Assembly: GCA_030141605.1 (NCBI GenBank)
Contig: JAQGDQ010000588.1
Span: 64,001 to 128,000, forward strand
From: Tubiluchus corallicola
Taxonomy: Eukaryota; Priapulida; Priapulimorpha; Priapulimorphida; Tubiluchidae
Reading direction: 5' to 3'
Length of the DNA stretch: 64,000 nucleotides
The position numbers and the translations under genes were made by a program. Shown in pieces: positions 12,701 to 23,267 of the stretch. How positions within the stretch are numbered: position 1 is the first letter of the stretch; every line of letters begins with the position of its first letter. Under the pieces are notes generated by a model. That model was not told the origin of the DNA. It was given only the letters and a program-made list of their open reading frames with translations, and did no database searches.

Positions 12701-15700
12701 ACCATAGTAGAGATCACATACACTATTACATTGTATTATCTAAAGAGGTTATTAAAAATAAGCCTATTATACATCAAATTTGAGCACTTTTTGACATTTG
12801 AAAAAGCCAATGCAATGTAACTTAGATCTCATTTTAAACCTCCTAAATGCCTTGAATGCAGGAAAAAGCACCCCAGCCCACATAGCTGGAAATTTGGGGA
12901 AAGCGAGTTAGGGGGAGCTTCTATTTAAACCCTTTTCCCCTCTCTACATAAAACTTTTCACGCTGTCACTGAAAAGCAACATAAAATGATTTAAGATCAA
13001 CATATGTTGAAGGATCATCACTACTGATTTAATAATTTTCAGTTATTCTATACCCGTAAACTTGGCTTAGTAAAAAAGGTACTTTATTTTTCCCTAATTT
13101 TTAAATTTCGTGTCACATTTTTGAATGTGTTTAACATTCAGTTATCGTAATTATTTTCTTGAGAATAAATGAATATTGAGAATTTAATCATATGCCAGCT
13201 GGCTATGGCTACTACAGTTTGTTATGCATGCAGGAACCGGGGAAATGGAGTGCCAAGAGTAATGTATTGACATAAAATTCTTGCATAAATTGCTTCACAA
13301 ATTTCGCCTAACATATGCTAAATATGCAGACAAAGCATTCGAACTGACTTTTACACTGCTTTTAATGAGCAGCAGAATTTTACATTAAAATTTGTTTCCA
13401 ACACATTTCAATATTAAAAAAGAGCTCTAGATATTTTATAGATTTAATAAGCAAACAAGTGAATACAAAGTATAACAATATTTTAAACACTACTGTACAT
13501 AGCTTATTTTAACTAAAACAGATCTGAATTTACTATGAGATTATCAAAACTTTTGACTTGACCATTATCAAACGGACAAAGCACATAATTTAGAACTTCA
13601 TTCCAGCTAATTATTATAACAATTTTCACAGGTCAGGTTACTGTACAATGTAAGTTAATTGATGGCATCTAGACTAGAGGAAGTATTTCTCAGATGTAAA
13701 AGTAACAGTCAGTTTAGGCATTGCTCTCTATAAACAGTGAGAATACTGTCCCACTTCTCTGCATATACTAGTATTTTGTTGCTCAGGCCAAACGTGCAAT
13801 GATGAGATAATGTCACAGCATACACATCATAGGAAGAAATGTACCAATGATGGAGTAATGCTTGCCAGAGGTGAAAGTGGAGGTGGTGAAAGTCTTAAGA
13901 GTTAGGAAGCATATCGCTTGAAAATTTTTGATTAAATTGCTTTAATAAGACACAGCAAATGTTCTGAACTTATGTTGTTTTACAGTTTAGTATTTCTTTA
14001 AAGAGTTTTTGAAATCACCATTTTTGCAAAGATCATGCATATTGCTTTATTTTGTTCTATGGTAAGAACTATAATAATTTGTTAAAAAAACTGTATTCCG
14101 AGATCACAGCTAAATTTTGCTGATTGCGGGATACGTTTCAAATGTATTTGTGGTAAAGAACAATTAAGCGGTGAATTACTTGGGTCTATAATTTTGGGAT
14201 CGATTCTTAAATTGAATTAAAAACCTCGTTCAGATTTGATGTGAACATTCCCTGCTCATTCCTACTGAAAGAAAAAGTTATTAACAAAAAAAGATGAATC
14301 CTAGAATGCTTACAAGTGTGCAATAACTAATTTTATATTGACCTATATTGGGCTACCCTTTTAAGTGTAGAACATCGCAATAGTGTAGTGCCTGTAATAA
14401 TATTATTTGTTTGTATTATCACTTCATGTCATCCATTTTGCATTGTTTTATGTACTGCTGTGCAATTTCTCATTTTACTGGACATTATAACAGTAGCAAT
14501 ATGAGTTGTTGTTTTGATATGCCCGATAACACCGTAAATAAGGATAAAGACAAAAAAATTGATTAATTATAAATAATACTTTATATCATAATTTTATGAA
14601 CAACTTAACAGGTACAGAAACACTCGACATCCCGCAGAGCAGTACACTATCAAAAAGAAGTTCGTATTAAAATAGTGTCGGATATTGTTACAGTTGTTAT
14701 GCTATGTGGATAAGCACACTTCTGATAATGTGATAGGCACACTTTGATAATGTGATAGGCACACTTCTGCTAATGTGACAGGCACACTTCTGGTAATGTG
14801 ATAGGCACACTTCTGCTAATGTGACAGGCACACTTCTGGTAATGTGATAGGCATACTTCTGACAATGTGATAGGCACATTTTGATAATGCAATAAGCACA
14901 CTTCTGATAAGTTGTAACAACTGCTGTGGAGATCTTGCCATAATGCAGAAGCACTTTTACTTATGCACATGGATCACATGGGTCATTTTAATTATACCCA
15001 TATTCACATGCATTGACATCCATTAAAATTATAGCAGCATGAGAGTTCTGTACCAAGTGGACATGCACCTGTGAAGAAAAAGTCCCCGGCTGTACCTGAA
15101 CATAGTGGCAAACCTCCAGCGCCACCACCAAAACCTGTGATGCGTCCACCAATGCTGAAAATGCAAGATGATGACACTTACAGTCAGCCTGATGAACCTG
15201 GTTTTTGCAGTGGACAGCCGGTATGTTGAAATTTTGGTTCTTTTCTCATACATAAATGTGCATTATGCCAATTTCAAGTTTACCGATTTTACTTTTATAT
15301 CGCTCAGCTTGACTTATTTGTGTTTAAAATACTTGTGGATTAAGTTCAGTTTTATTTTTGCTTGACATTTATCACCTAGATGTTTCACTAGTTTTGTCTC
15401 TTGCATTTTGCCCTATAAATTCACGTTGTTGTTAAACAAAAATTTACTATGGTTTCATAAAATCATTGTCGTTATTTAAAGTATAATTTTGTTATTTTTA
15501 GAGAAACAAACTGAACTTGAACTTTGTCGCATACATTACACACTAATACTTTTTGCCAAGTGCATAAATGAAATACGAAATTGTGAAGATGAATACAGTA
15601 CATCAACTTTTCGTACAGTGACACAGAAATTATTTTTACTGCACTAAACAGCATATACTTTTGTACAGTATTGCTCTGTATTGATGCTTATGTAATAATA

Positions 15701-18700
15701 GAAATAATAATGGTTGACATTAAATTGTAACTTATTAATGTGTGATACAGATGGCCTAATAGCTACGGTGCAAGACTATTGTGCTGTTTAAGTACGTAGC
15801 CCGAGTTTGAATCTTAGGACACACCTGTATTGCCTCAAACAGCTGTTAAGCTAAAGTGATACGTATTTGTGATATCTCAGTGTTGATGCATTAAAAGAAA
15901 AGTTGCCTAGGGTAATGTATGGCTAATGTTATGTGCTTGTTGTGTCGACTTTAAGTAAGGTGGTTTATCTTCTGTCGTTTTTGACTATTTTGACAGGTGA
16001 CTCATATGCCTGTTATATTTTTGTAGGAATATTCCGTGCCAACTCCCACTTCTGAGGAAACCTACACATTACCTGCACCACCACCAATTAAACTAAGTAA
16101 TTACTCATTTTTATTTTGAAAAATATCATTATTTTACTACACATTTGGTTTTAAAATTGAGTTTACTGTAGAAAATTAGGATATCTCACACATCCAGTTT
16201 CACGCACACAAGCAGAAATAATTGTCGATAGAAAAGTACGTCCTGCTTGTGTACATAAGGTGGACAACCAAAAAACGCATGTTGAGGTACTGCAGAGTGT
16301 CCAGATGACAAAACAACTTCAAAACAAATTACAGCATGCTTATTGGCACACAACAAACACACAGTTACTGATTATATATCTCCAATGTGGTAAAATGTTA
16401 TAGTAATGTAATTTTTTTTTTCAGATAAAGACAACCCACCACCTCTTCCTCTTGGGCCTCGACCTGTGGTTGGTGATAGAGGTGCACATTTAGCACTAAT
16501 ATTTTCTGCTTGCATGAAGACTTGTAAAATAACATGTTTATTTTTTATTAATGAAGAAATGTGCAGAAACAAAGTGGATATAGTAACTTGAACAACTGTA
16601 CAACACCTTTAAAATGTTGCAAATCTTGTCAGGTATATTTACCTGCTTGCATTTCGGACGGCTTGAATTGATCAGTAAAGAAAGGTGTGCTATGCATTGA
16701 AAAGGTTTACGGTTCACCATATTTTCCAAAAATTAGTTTGAATAGATGATGAGGAGGATGCAAGCTCGTAGTCTGTGCTCATGTTGTGTCAGAAGATTTT
16801 TGAAAGAGAGTACCTATATCCAACTATCATACTTATTGAAACTTACATTAAGTTCATTACTAGAACTCTGCCTTTTCAGAGCCTTAAGTAGTAAAGCGTA
16901 AATGTAGCTTTTACTATTATTTTCAGTAATGTAAAGACACTGGCTTATACAATAAGAAACATCTTTGCTTTTAATCTTGGCATTGATGATATAGGACTGT
17001 ATACCAGTTCCCGGGATAATTAATACTACCTAGCTACTTAGGAAAGTTTGTAGTAAAACAAACTTGTTATAGACCATATGTGAGCAATTTTTGGACATTT
17101 GTGAAGGCCAGTGTTCTTCAATACTATACGTGGATTTTAAGCATTTAAAATGTTCCTCAAATGCAGCCCACTTTACCCCATGTGTTTACAAAGTTTAAAC
17201 GGGAAAAAAATTAAATATTACACAGTTTTAAAACTTATTTTCTTTGTAAAATTATTTAGCATCCCAGAGTTTTGTAATTTTTTAATAAATAATTCACTGC
17301 ATTTTAGACAACAATTTTAACTTTTGTTACCTGTTTGTGAAAAAAGAGAAATAAAATCATCTGCACAGGTAAAATGTTCCCGACAACACTGTTACTATAT
17401 TAGCTGCATAACTAATGTTAATTACTTATTTAGCTATGATCTTTCTTTTACAGGCAGCGGAGGTAGCACTATATCAACATCAAGTAAGTTTGCAATTATT
17501 TTCTAATATTTTAATAGTACATGTCTCTTAATGTAGATTTAAATCAGGAAGCTCAATAAATGCTTAAGCTACCAGTGTGGTATCTCTTGTATAAACAGTT
17601 GTAAATTGTATAATATGTACATTGACCTTGTTGACTATTCGTTGTTTGTATGCTATATTTTGATTTGCACCTAACTCTGCTATGCTACTGTTTAACAGCC
17701 AAAAATGACCTTATATCATTGCCCAACCTAGATTGCTCAGTTTATCTAACAACTACTGTCAATTTACTCAAATAGTAGAAAGGATCAGAAATGCAAATTT
17801 TACGTTCAGTACAAATTATAGAATAGAATAGAATGCACAAACAAGTAGGACCTTGCTCGTATTAAGTTCAAAATTGTTACTGTTGTGTTAAGAAACAAGA
17901 TTGATAAAATTATATTTGAATTACACTACATTTGCTAAGTTTAATGAAATTATATTTGAATTACACTACATTTGCTAAGTTTGATGAAATTATATTTGAA
18001 TTACTCTAGATTTGCTAGACATTTTATCATTTACTTTCAGGTATTTCCAGTAGCGAGGGTGGCCCACCGGTGACTCTAAGAAAGCGCCAGGTAATTTAGT
18101 AAACAGGCTCTAAACGTACTCACATTAGTGGGCTGGTGTATGGACACAATAATTTTATTCCTCATAAAAAGTAGAGATAGCTCAACATTTCTCTATTTGG
18201 TTTATATTTAGAATGTACACCATAATAGTATGACTTTTATAATAAGTAAGGTACAAGTCACTATAAATAAAACTGAATTATGAGAGTAAAACACAAACTT
18301 GTCCCTTTTGGTTTTGTGCAATAAATTTTAATTTAGTTTTTAATTAGCTTTATATAAATATAAAAATATGCATTGAATTTCATTTAGTTCAAAAATATCT
18401 ACCATATGCCAAAATTTTTCATGTGTTCACATATATATGTGCCTAATTTATATGGCATGATGGAGCTCATTTTTGACAATGAGGGACAAGAGTGCCCGGA
18501 ACAATTGAGCTGTTGCGGTTCTGATACACCAAGTATCATTAGTTTATTTGAAATTTTGTTCGTTCTGGAGTCTTTGTGTCTTTTGACGTGGCTTTATTCA
18601 GTTTAAATAATTGTTTGTTTTAATTTTCCGTATTAAAGTGAGACCAGTTGCACAGCAAATTTATTGGTCAATGCTATAAGATATCTATTAATGGCATACA

Positions 18701-20734
18701 TAAATTGCTTTTTTAGAACCGCCCGCTTGTGTCATATCCTTGGTACCATGGTAATCTGGATCGCTACCAAGCTGAAACAAAAGTCAAAATTGTAGGAGAG
18801 GTAATTGAAATTAGTTTAATATAAATTAACAAATTAAATTTAACATTAATTAATTATTATGCTAACCTGGACTGCTACAAAGCTGAAACAAAAGTCAAAA
18901 TTGTAGGAGAGGTAATTGAGATTAGCTTATTATGAATTAGAAAATTAAATTTAACATTAATTAATTATTATTATTTTGTCTAATTCTGTTCAGCAATGGC
19001 AGTACGGTAGGTACACAGCTTTTTTTTAGTCTAATGTTTGATTATCATTAATAAATTTGTTTCTGACAATAAAATTCAAGGTCCAATATAATGTACAATA
19101 TTTGGACACAAGTATGCATTTTGTAAGAGAAAATTTTGCAACTAATGTTATTTAATGTACACTTTTGTACAGCATAATTCCAAAATTTGACATTGACACA
19201 TGTCTGTTAGTGGAACTGTGTCCTTGAGAGTTAATTGGCATGGTTTAGTATTTACTTGTGTGCTCTCAGACTGTTCCTTAACAATATAATACACTGATGC
19301 TATATACATAATTCTAATAATGCTAAGGTCCATTAAAATTTCAGTCAATTTTGCATTGCATTGCCTTTATCAATATGAAGTAATGTTTCCGTTTCAAATA
19401 TAAGAACACTGTGGCACACTGTTATTATTTCAATAGCATAAGTTGGTTCACTCTAGGCACTAAAAAGTCTCTTGAACTCCTCATTTAAGTTTTTTATGTT
19501 ATTGGTTTACCTATAACAAATAGTATCTTATCATGTATCAAGGTAGGCCTTACACATCCAAGGTTGCTTATTACATCACTTTTTTGCTGCTGTAGTACAT
19601 TGACAAACTATATTAAATTGATCATCAATTCAATAAGCCTTTTCACAGTTTTGCTATGTGCATGCCGCAGTTGCTGTAGGTGAAAGGTTAACTGAACCCA
19701 GAGTATCTTACTTAACTACAACAGACACGTGACCTTATGCACATAACTACATGTAAGTGAAACGGGTGAAACACGCAATTATATACATACTACACATGTA
19801 TAGGTTTGAACTAATATGTTATTGTTATCTGAAAACAGCTCGCAAAGTAGAAGCAGCAACCTGCATAAAATGAAATAAATGAAGCCAAAATTAATACCAA
19901 GAACTGTTACTAATAGAACAGCATGAATTTCGAAGAGTTGTCAAGTGCAAACATATGCATTGTTTAGTTCAGATAACATCGTTAGGTTCACTTAACGTTT
20001 GACTTTTTCAGGATCACCCCCAATCGCTGGAACTGTGAAAAGGCTTATTATACAGTAATAATGTTTGTCTCGTATTTGTAGGATGGAGCTTTTCTTATTA
20101 GAGAAAGCAACAGCGGTGGTACTGAATGCCAACACAAGCTCACAATTTGCTGTCATAACTTTGTCAGACACTTGCTGATACGGCTAAGGAATGATGGCAA
20201 GTATGCCTTAGGAAGCTACAAAGATGACGAATTGGTACGTTTTGTTTTTACTTGACCATTTTCATTTTAAGTGCAATTTTGGCCACACTTTAGAAATTAG
20301 CTTGAGTAGTTTCAAAATGTCTAATGGCTTTTTCGATAGTGTACTACAGTAACTTATATATGGTGTAATGAGACCACGAGAACTTGCATGTCCAATGAGA
20401 CAAGGACCTTGTGACTAATGTGGAAAAACTGGACATTGGCTGGTGATGTGTTTAATTGACAATATTAAAACACAAAATAATAGCTGTCGTACTCCATCTT
20501 ACAGCAGATCCCAAGCCTGGCTGTAATAAGGATGACAATTCTTTCTGTCAGGACACACTAACTTTGTTACTTTGTTTTTGCATGATAAGTATAGTAATTT
20601 ATAATTTTATTTGCTAACACTTCCTCTCCTTTCAGACGTTTGACTCCATTCCAAGTCTTGTTGAGTACCATAAGGAGCATGTAATTACCTTCACTGCAGG
20701 TAGTCAAGCTCTACTAACTAGACATGTTACCTAA
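649..20734 (+). CDS. LCP2-like: SLP-76/BLNK-family SH2 adaptor (5' partial, 15 exons)
   Basis: Cytosolic adaptor without catalytic activity. In vertebrates this family is phosphorylated on YxxP motifs by Syk-type kinases and links immune receptors to PLC-gamma, Vav and Nck. Predicted join: 649..704, 1479..1529, 2008..2084, 3110..3174, 11158..11197, 11924..12043, 12381..12421, 15035..15220, 16027..16096, 16425..16481, 17454..17483, 18041..18090, 18717..18800, 20082..20234, 20636..20734. Total 1179 nt (392 aa plus stop), and every junction keeps phase. Order seen: half a SAM domain (LLTWTDLPIR), acidic stretch (DGWGSDFAEDD), tyrosine motifs YEEP, YVDP, YSQP, YSVP and YTLP, proline-rich blocks, then an SH2 domain starting at WYHG with the phosphotyrosine-binding Arg in FLIRES. 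The SAM-acidic-proline-SH2 order fits SLP-76 rather than BLNK, which has no SAM. The SAM N-terminus and promoter lie upstream of the window. The family call is firm; orthology to one vertebrate paralog is not claimed. Confidence 0.9.
1479..1529 (+). CDS. LCP2-like: Adaptor exon 2: SAM last helix
   Basis: A polypyrimidine tract and TTTCAG precede the exon and GTAATA follows. It reads LIADSVKCLTALSNGH in phase 2-2, like the final helix of SAM domains. Confidence 0.8.
2008..2084 (+). CDS. LCP2-like: Adaptor exon 3: proline motif and YxxP start
   Basis: Acceptor TTTTATAG, donor GTGAGC. It reads SEMRFPLSLPAGRSRSTPP then VPPKSDY. PPVPPK fits a class II SH3 ligand (PxxPxK). The final Tyr is completed to YEEP or YAEEP by the next exon. 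Confidence 0.8.
3110..3174 (+). CDS. LCP2-like: Adaptor exon 4: acidic segment, NAGNAG acceptor
   Basis: Reads EEPDCDSDGWGSDFAEDD and on to HHAQ, like the acidic GGW..F..DD segment after SAM in SLP-76. The acceptor is AAGCAG, so the exon can start at 3107 (adds Ala) or 3110. Donor GTAAGT, phase 0. Confidence 0.85.
4091..5338. mobile_element. Non-autonomous element with inverted ends, 1.25 kb
   Basis: Left end TAGGTCCCCTGA (4091) and right end TCAGGGGACCTA (5327-5338) are exact inverted repeats. Inside are diverged internal repeats: 4188-4300 resembles 4810-4900 (CCAAAACCTTTTGTC, ATGCATGTCA, AATGACC), and 4684-4725 resembles 4923-4965 (GGGTCA, CTAAAGG/CAAAGG, AGGAATGT). There is no coding capacity. 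It lies in intron 4 of the adaptor. The superfamily is not recognised. Confidence 0.5.
7983..7990 (+). promoter_or_regulatory. TATA box of intronic promoter
   Basis: TATAAATA sits 78 nt before the ATG of the 8068 ORF, which would place a start site near 8010-8015 and leave a 5' UTR of roughly 55 nt. No other promoter element was identified. Confidence 0.45.
8068..8439 (+). CDS. 123-codon ORF; candidate alternative first exon of the adaptor
   Basis: The ORF lies inside intron 4 of the adaptor, same strand, with a TATA box upstream, in-frame TAA at 8056 and good start context (GAAATGG). The protein is charged, with a helical GELSPEEYQQRKQMCAERKR region near residues 34-53, then DDGDTYAEIPED and VDYEQLPKPVPKPRG. 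These resemble the tyrosine/proline motifs of this adaptor family; PVPKPR fits the PxxxPR motif bound by CIN85-type SH3 domains. At 8422 AAG|GTAGTA is a plausible donor in phase 0, exactly the phase needed to join exon 11158; without splicing the ORF ends four codons later. AATAAA at 8665 could end an unspliced form. It is either an alternative 5' exon replacing SAM or a nested intronless gene. No homolog is recognised. Confidence 0.6.
   Translation: MASGGYQQKTEMMGIRLPQARDTLDGLKVRRIRGELSPEEYQQRKQMCAERKRPNVKQYFIDQNNAVGRDFPDDGDTYAEIPEDSVDDQQENCNVQVDYEQLPKPVPKPRGMLNSFENKVVYL
8665..8682 (+). terminator. Possible intronic poly(A) signals
   Basis: AATAAA occurs at 8665-8670 and again within AAATAAATTG at about 8677. 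They would end a transcript started at the 8 kb TATA box if the 8422 donor is not used. Confidence 0.35.
9017..9031. repeat. Poly(C) run, 15 nt
   Basis: Uninterrupted cytosine tract inside the LINE remnant. Confidence 0.9.
9494..9646. repeat. 51-bp tandem repeat, three copies
   Basis: Units start at 9494, 9545 and 9596 with GGTAGAGGA and end with CTTGTAGACTTCATA or a variant. The length is a multiple of three, so a spurious minus-strand ORF runs through it. Confidence 0.85.
11158..11197 (+). CDS. LCP2-like: Adaptor exon 5: acidic
   Basis: Acceptor CTTGCAG, donor GTATGT. It reads GAGINDDDDEHFD, phase 0 in and 1 out. It is also the phase-compatible target of the 8422 donor. Confidence 0.8.
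11924..12043 (+). CDS. LCP2-like: Adaptor exon 6: YVDP motif and proline block
   Basis: Preceded by a T-rich tract and TTTTTTAG. Reads DGDYVDPEDKADSMLQLPPP and then KSQHLPKVTVPPPVRRDKKP. DGDYVDP closely resembles the DGDYESP phosphotyrosine motif of SLP-76. Donor GTTTGT is slightly weak, phase 1. Confidence 0.85.
12381..12421 (+). CDS. LCP2-like: Adaptor exon 7
   Basis: Acceptor ATTGTTTCAG, donor GTAATT. Reads VNKLHIPSPPDTSK, phase 1 in and 0 out. Confidence 0.75.
13993..14180. repeat. Dispersed repeat, copy 1
   Basis: Shares GCAAAGATCATGCATATTGC, a TTTTGTTCT block, AATAATTTGTT and TAAATTTTGCTGATTGC in the same order and spacing with 23268-23460. It is an unnamed interspersed repeat in an adaptor intron. 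Confidence 0.7.
14706..14915. repeat. 22-bp tandem repeat, about 9-10 copies
   Basis: Degenerate unit close to TAATGTGATAGGCACACTTC, with variants GTGACAGG and one shortened copy. It lies just upstream of adaptor exon 8. Confidence 0.85.
15035..15220 (+). CDS. LCP2-like: Adaptor exon 8: proline-rich, YSQP
   Basis: Reads QHESSVPSGHAPVKKKSPAV and on through KPPAPPPKPVMRPPM and DDDTYSQPDEP. The acceptor is TAGCAG, so the exon starts at 15035 or 15038 (a second NAGNAG, loss or gain of one Gln). Donor GTATGT, phase 0-0. This is the largest coding exon of the gene in the window. Confidence 0.85.
15748..15822 (+). repeat. tRNA-derived SINE-like unit
   Basis: Contains an A-box-like TGGCCTAATAG and, about 50 nt on, a B-box-like AGTTTGAATCT. 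It does not fold convincingly into a tRNA, so a pol III-derived SINE relic is more likely. Confidence 0.35.
16027..16096 (+). CDS. LCP2-like: Adaptor exon 9: two YxxP motifs
   Basis: Acceptor TTTTTGTAG, donor GTAATT. Reads EYSVPTPTSEETYTLPAPPP and on to IKL. YSVP and YTLP are SH2-ligand type motifs. Phase 0 in, 1 out. Confidence 0.85.
16425..16481 (+). CDS. LCP2-like: Adaptor exon 10: proline-rich
   Basis: Long T tract and TCAG before, GTGCAC after. Reads NKDNPPPLPLGPRPVVGDRG, phase 1-1. Confidence 0.75.
17454..17483 (+). CDS. LCP2-like: Adaptor exon 11: 30-nt microexon
   Basis: Acceptor CTTTTACAG, donor GTAAGT. It adds GSGGSTISTS. Phase 1-1 and length 30, so skipping it would keep frame. 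Confidence 0.65.
17902..18022. repeat. 40-bp tandem repeat, three copies
   Basis: Units carry TATATTTGAATTACACTACA at 17911, 17951 and a variant at 17991. The array ends about 20 nt before the acceptor of exon 12. Confidence 0.85.
18041..18090 (+). CDS. LCP2-like: Adaptor exon 12
   Basis: Acceptor ACTTTCAG, donor GTAATT. Reads SISSSEGGPPVTLRKRQ, phase 1 in and 0 out. It is the linker before SH2. Confidence 0.75.
18717..18800 (+). CDS. LCP2-like: Adaptor exon 13: SH2 start
   Basis: Acceptor CTTTTTTAG, donor GTAATT. Reads NRPLVSYPWYHGNLDRYQ and on to AETKVKIVGE. WYHG..DR is the standard SH2 opening and aligns with the same position in SLP-76/BLNK. Phase 0-0. Confidence 0.9.
18861..18971 (+). 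repeat. Tandem duplicate of SH2 exon end plus intron start
   Basis: Copy of 18750-18860 at an offset of 111 bp. It includes 17 codons of exon 13, its GTAATTGA donor and the first intron stretch. The copy reads ANLDCYKAETKVKIVGE and stays open but has no acceptor AG nearby, so it looks like an inert pseudo-exon. Confidence 0.85.
20082..20234 (+). CDS. LCP2-like: Adaptor exon 14: SH2 core
   Basis: Reads DGAFLIRESNSGGTECQHKL and on to NDGKYALGSYKDDEL. FLIRES carries the invariant Arg (beta B5) that binds phosphotyrosine. Exactly 51 codons, phase 0-0, donor GTACGT. Confidence 0.95.
20636..20734 (+). CDS. LCP2-like: Adaptor exon 15: SH2 end and stop
   Basis: Acceptor CTCCTTTCAG. Reads TFDSIPSLVEYHKEHVITFT and ends ALLTRHVT with TAA at 20732. 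FDSIPSLVEYH is the SH2 C-terminal helix. Confidence 0.95.
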   Translation, partial: TFDSIPSLVEYHKEHVITFTAGSQALLTRHVT

Positions 20735-22144
20735 GACATATGATGGCTGACCAGAAAAGTTCATTTTGACAAAGCAGAAGTTTTGACTAGTGCTGTATGC
20801 AGTGTTCACTCTAAATTCCTCATCAAATTTACCTGCTTAGAAGGATGATTTAGTAGTATTAGAGTAAAACAAGATCTAATTGTAAACTATGGTGCAAAAT
20901 GACTTAACACATGTCTGCTTGCAAACCAAAACTGTCCGTAAGTCTATATAGTTAAAACTAGGATATTATGCTTCAAAGCAGAGTGCACCAAAAATTTGGT
21001 CAAATCTGCATTTTTGGTTTTTTATAAAAACAAATGCTAAATATATTGGACTTTTATATTCTAGCACCAAATTATCAAGAAAATGTTCCAAAAATATTAG
21101 AAATCTAATTTTATAACCCTGTACCCACTTTTCTGGCTGAAAACTAGCACTACAATTGTAGAAAACTGATATTTTCAAATTCTGGTAGTAGCTCATGGAA
21201 GCAATCATTTTACTTCGGGTTTTTTCTATTGCCAAGCCCAGATCTTTATCAGGAAGAGCCACCTACTGGATTTAAACATAACATCAATGTGCTCTTGCAA
21301 AGTCCGTAGCAGCCAACATTTGTGCGGTTGCTAAGTGTTTTATAGAAATGCGACAAAAAACATTGGCTAACTTTAACAGCGATTTTCTCAAGGTTATGTT
21401 TTTCAGTGTACACACTTCAACTTCAACGTGGATTATCTCAGCTTAGAAATAACAGAGTGGTGATCTTTGTATCAAAATGATCCTCATGAAATGGAGATTC
21501 AGAATATGTGAATAACTAGAAAAGCCTACTTGCCGACTTTCGGATGATTTTGTTATGCAAGCGCATATGAAATGCTGTTGCATTTGGTAGTTCGCTGTTG
21601 CGTGCATTTCGACATTCCTTAGTTAGATCCGCAACAATATCTGTATTTTGAAAAAACACAGCACCAAAAATAGGTCATGTACAAACTTTTCAAGTTTTTA
21701 TGTATCACAGTCACACGGTAGTGTGCCATATTTAAATTTTCACTTGCAGATAGGTGCAACTTGTTTGTGGAATGTTTTTGCCATTAGAAAATTATGTTCA
21801 ATTATGATCTCGTCACTGGCTGTGCTCGCCGGCCACCAATTAATTTTGCAAGTTAATATTTAATTCTCAGAAACATTTTTACATTATTAGGCCTATAGGG
21901 GACAAAATATGTATTTTTTACCATACTTCAAGATGAATAAGATCTGCAGAATCATTCAGTTTTTCTTTAACTTTCAAATGGAACGTCCCATGTCTTGGGA
22001 TTTGTTAAATGTAATTTTTCCTGTTCTTTTAACTTGACATTGTTGTAAGAAATGCTTTGATTAGACTCATCTAAGTCACAAACTTATTTTATTGTGTATT
22101 TAGTTTTAGTTTGTTAATCAGTCACTGTAAATAGTAATAATAAC

Positions 22145-22150
22145 AATAAA
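22145..22150 (+). terminator. Candidate poly(A) signal of the adaptor gene
   Basis: AATAAA about 1.4 kb after the stop, the nearest canonical signal I could find on this strand. The implied long 3' UTR is unproven. Confidence 0.4.
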
Positions 22151-22527
22151 TAATCTGTAGTATATTTGTGTCAAATTATTTTTATTAAACAGTCAATTGA
22201 TTGTTTTTTGCCAAATTACTGATATTTAAATATACTATTTTTGCACAGTATTTAAATGATTGTGATGGGAATTTTGATTTCATAATACACATAAATTATT
22301 ATGTTTTCATTCTTTTACAGCTTTTTTGTCTTCAATTTTAATTTTGATTAATTTTGAGAGCGAAATTTCAGTGGGTAGTTAATAAATTATTTATAATTTT
22401 AATGTCACAGTAATAAATTGATTAATTACCGGCTTAATTAATAATAATGGTTAACAAATAAATGGAATTGCAATCTCAAAATCAAATAGAAATCTTCTAC
22501 AGTTAGTTATAATCACTCTAGTGTGAG

Positions 22528-22605
22528 CGTCTAACATTGGAAATGTTGAAATGGTTGACCAGGTATAAGTCGAGGTTTCTGGTTCAAATCCGGGTTGTGT
22601 TCCAA
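22528..22605 (+). repeat. tRNA-derived SINE-like unit
   Basis: An A-box-like TGGTTGACCAGG is followed by a consensus B box GGTTCAAATCC at 22581-22591. No clean cloverleaf or acceptor stem was seen, so a SINE head is preferred over a tRNA gene. Confidence 0.4.
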
Positions 22606-23267
22606 ATTTTCACATTTCCTGTCTTTCGAGTTTGGTATTGAAATTTAGTTAATCGTGGGTTTGTTCCGTCAGGGTAAATTAGTAACTCGAGAGAATGGAT
22701 AATTTTTTAATGGTACCTCAGGACTCTATAAGTGAAGAAACACTTTTTGTTTTGATGTCTAAGAGATGAAAATGTGAGCACAAAAATGATGAAATATTAC
22801 GTAAAGGCAGATTTTAATTAAAATTATAAACTGAAATAGTGAAAAAGAGCGAAAACAACAGTGCGTATCCGTAATGCTGTGCGCCGGAGAGCTGTAACGG
22901 CACAAAGAAATTGCCCACTGTAGCCAAATTTTTAAGAGCAGTGAATCAATTTAAAAATGCCTCTGAATCTCCTGGCAACGTTTGTTTAGAATGGGGTAAC
23001 GGGGGTCCTTCTCTTTTACCCATTCGCAATCTAAGTAAGTAAGTTTATTTTAAGTCATATTAATTTTAAAACGTTACTTTCTTAAGAGAAAGTCTATCTA
23101 GCGTATAGCCTTTTCTTAGTGAAAAGTTTTTGCCTGGCTTCACTTCATTCATATTATATAATGAGTCGAAGGATGAGCAAACTGAGCATTTTCGATCAGG
23201 GAGCGAACTCGAATCGAATCCAGTTTTTGAGTTTCGAACTCGAATCAAACCGAATTTCAAGATAATG

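Noticed and set aside
14697-14970. Short repeat proteins with His/Cys-rich units
   Set aside because: Caused by the 22-bp tandem repeat; the frame has no splice or start support.
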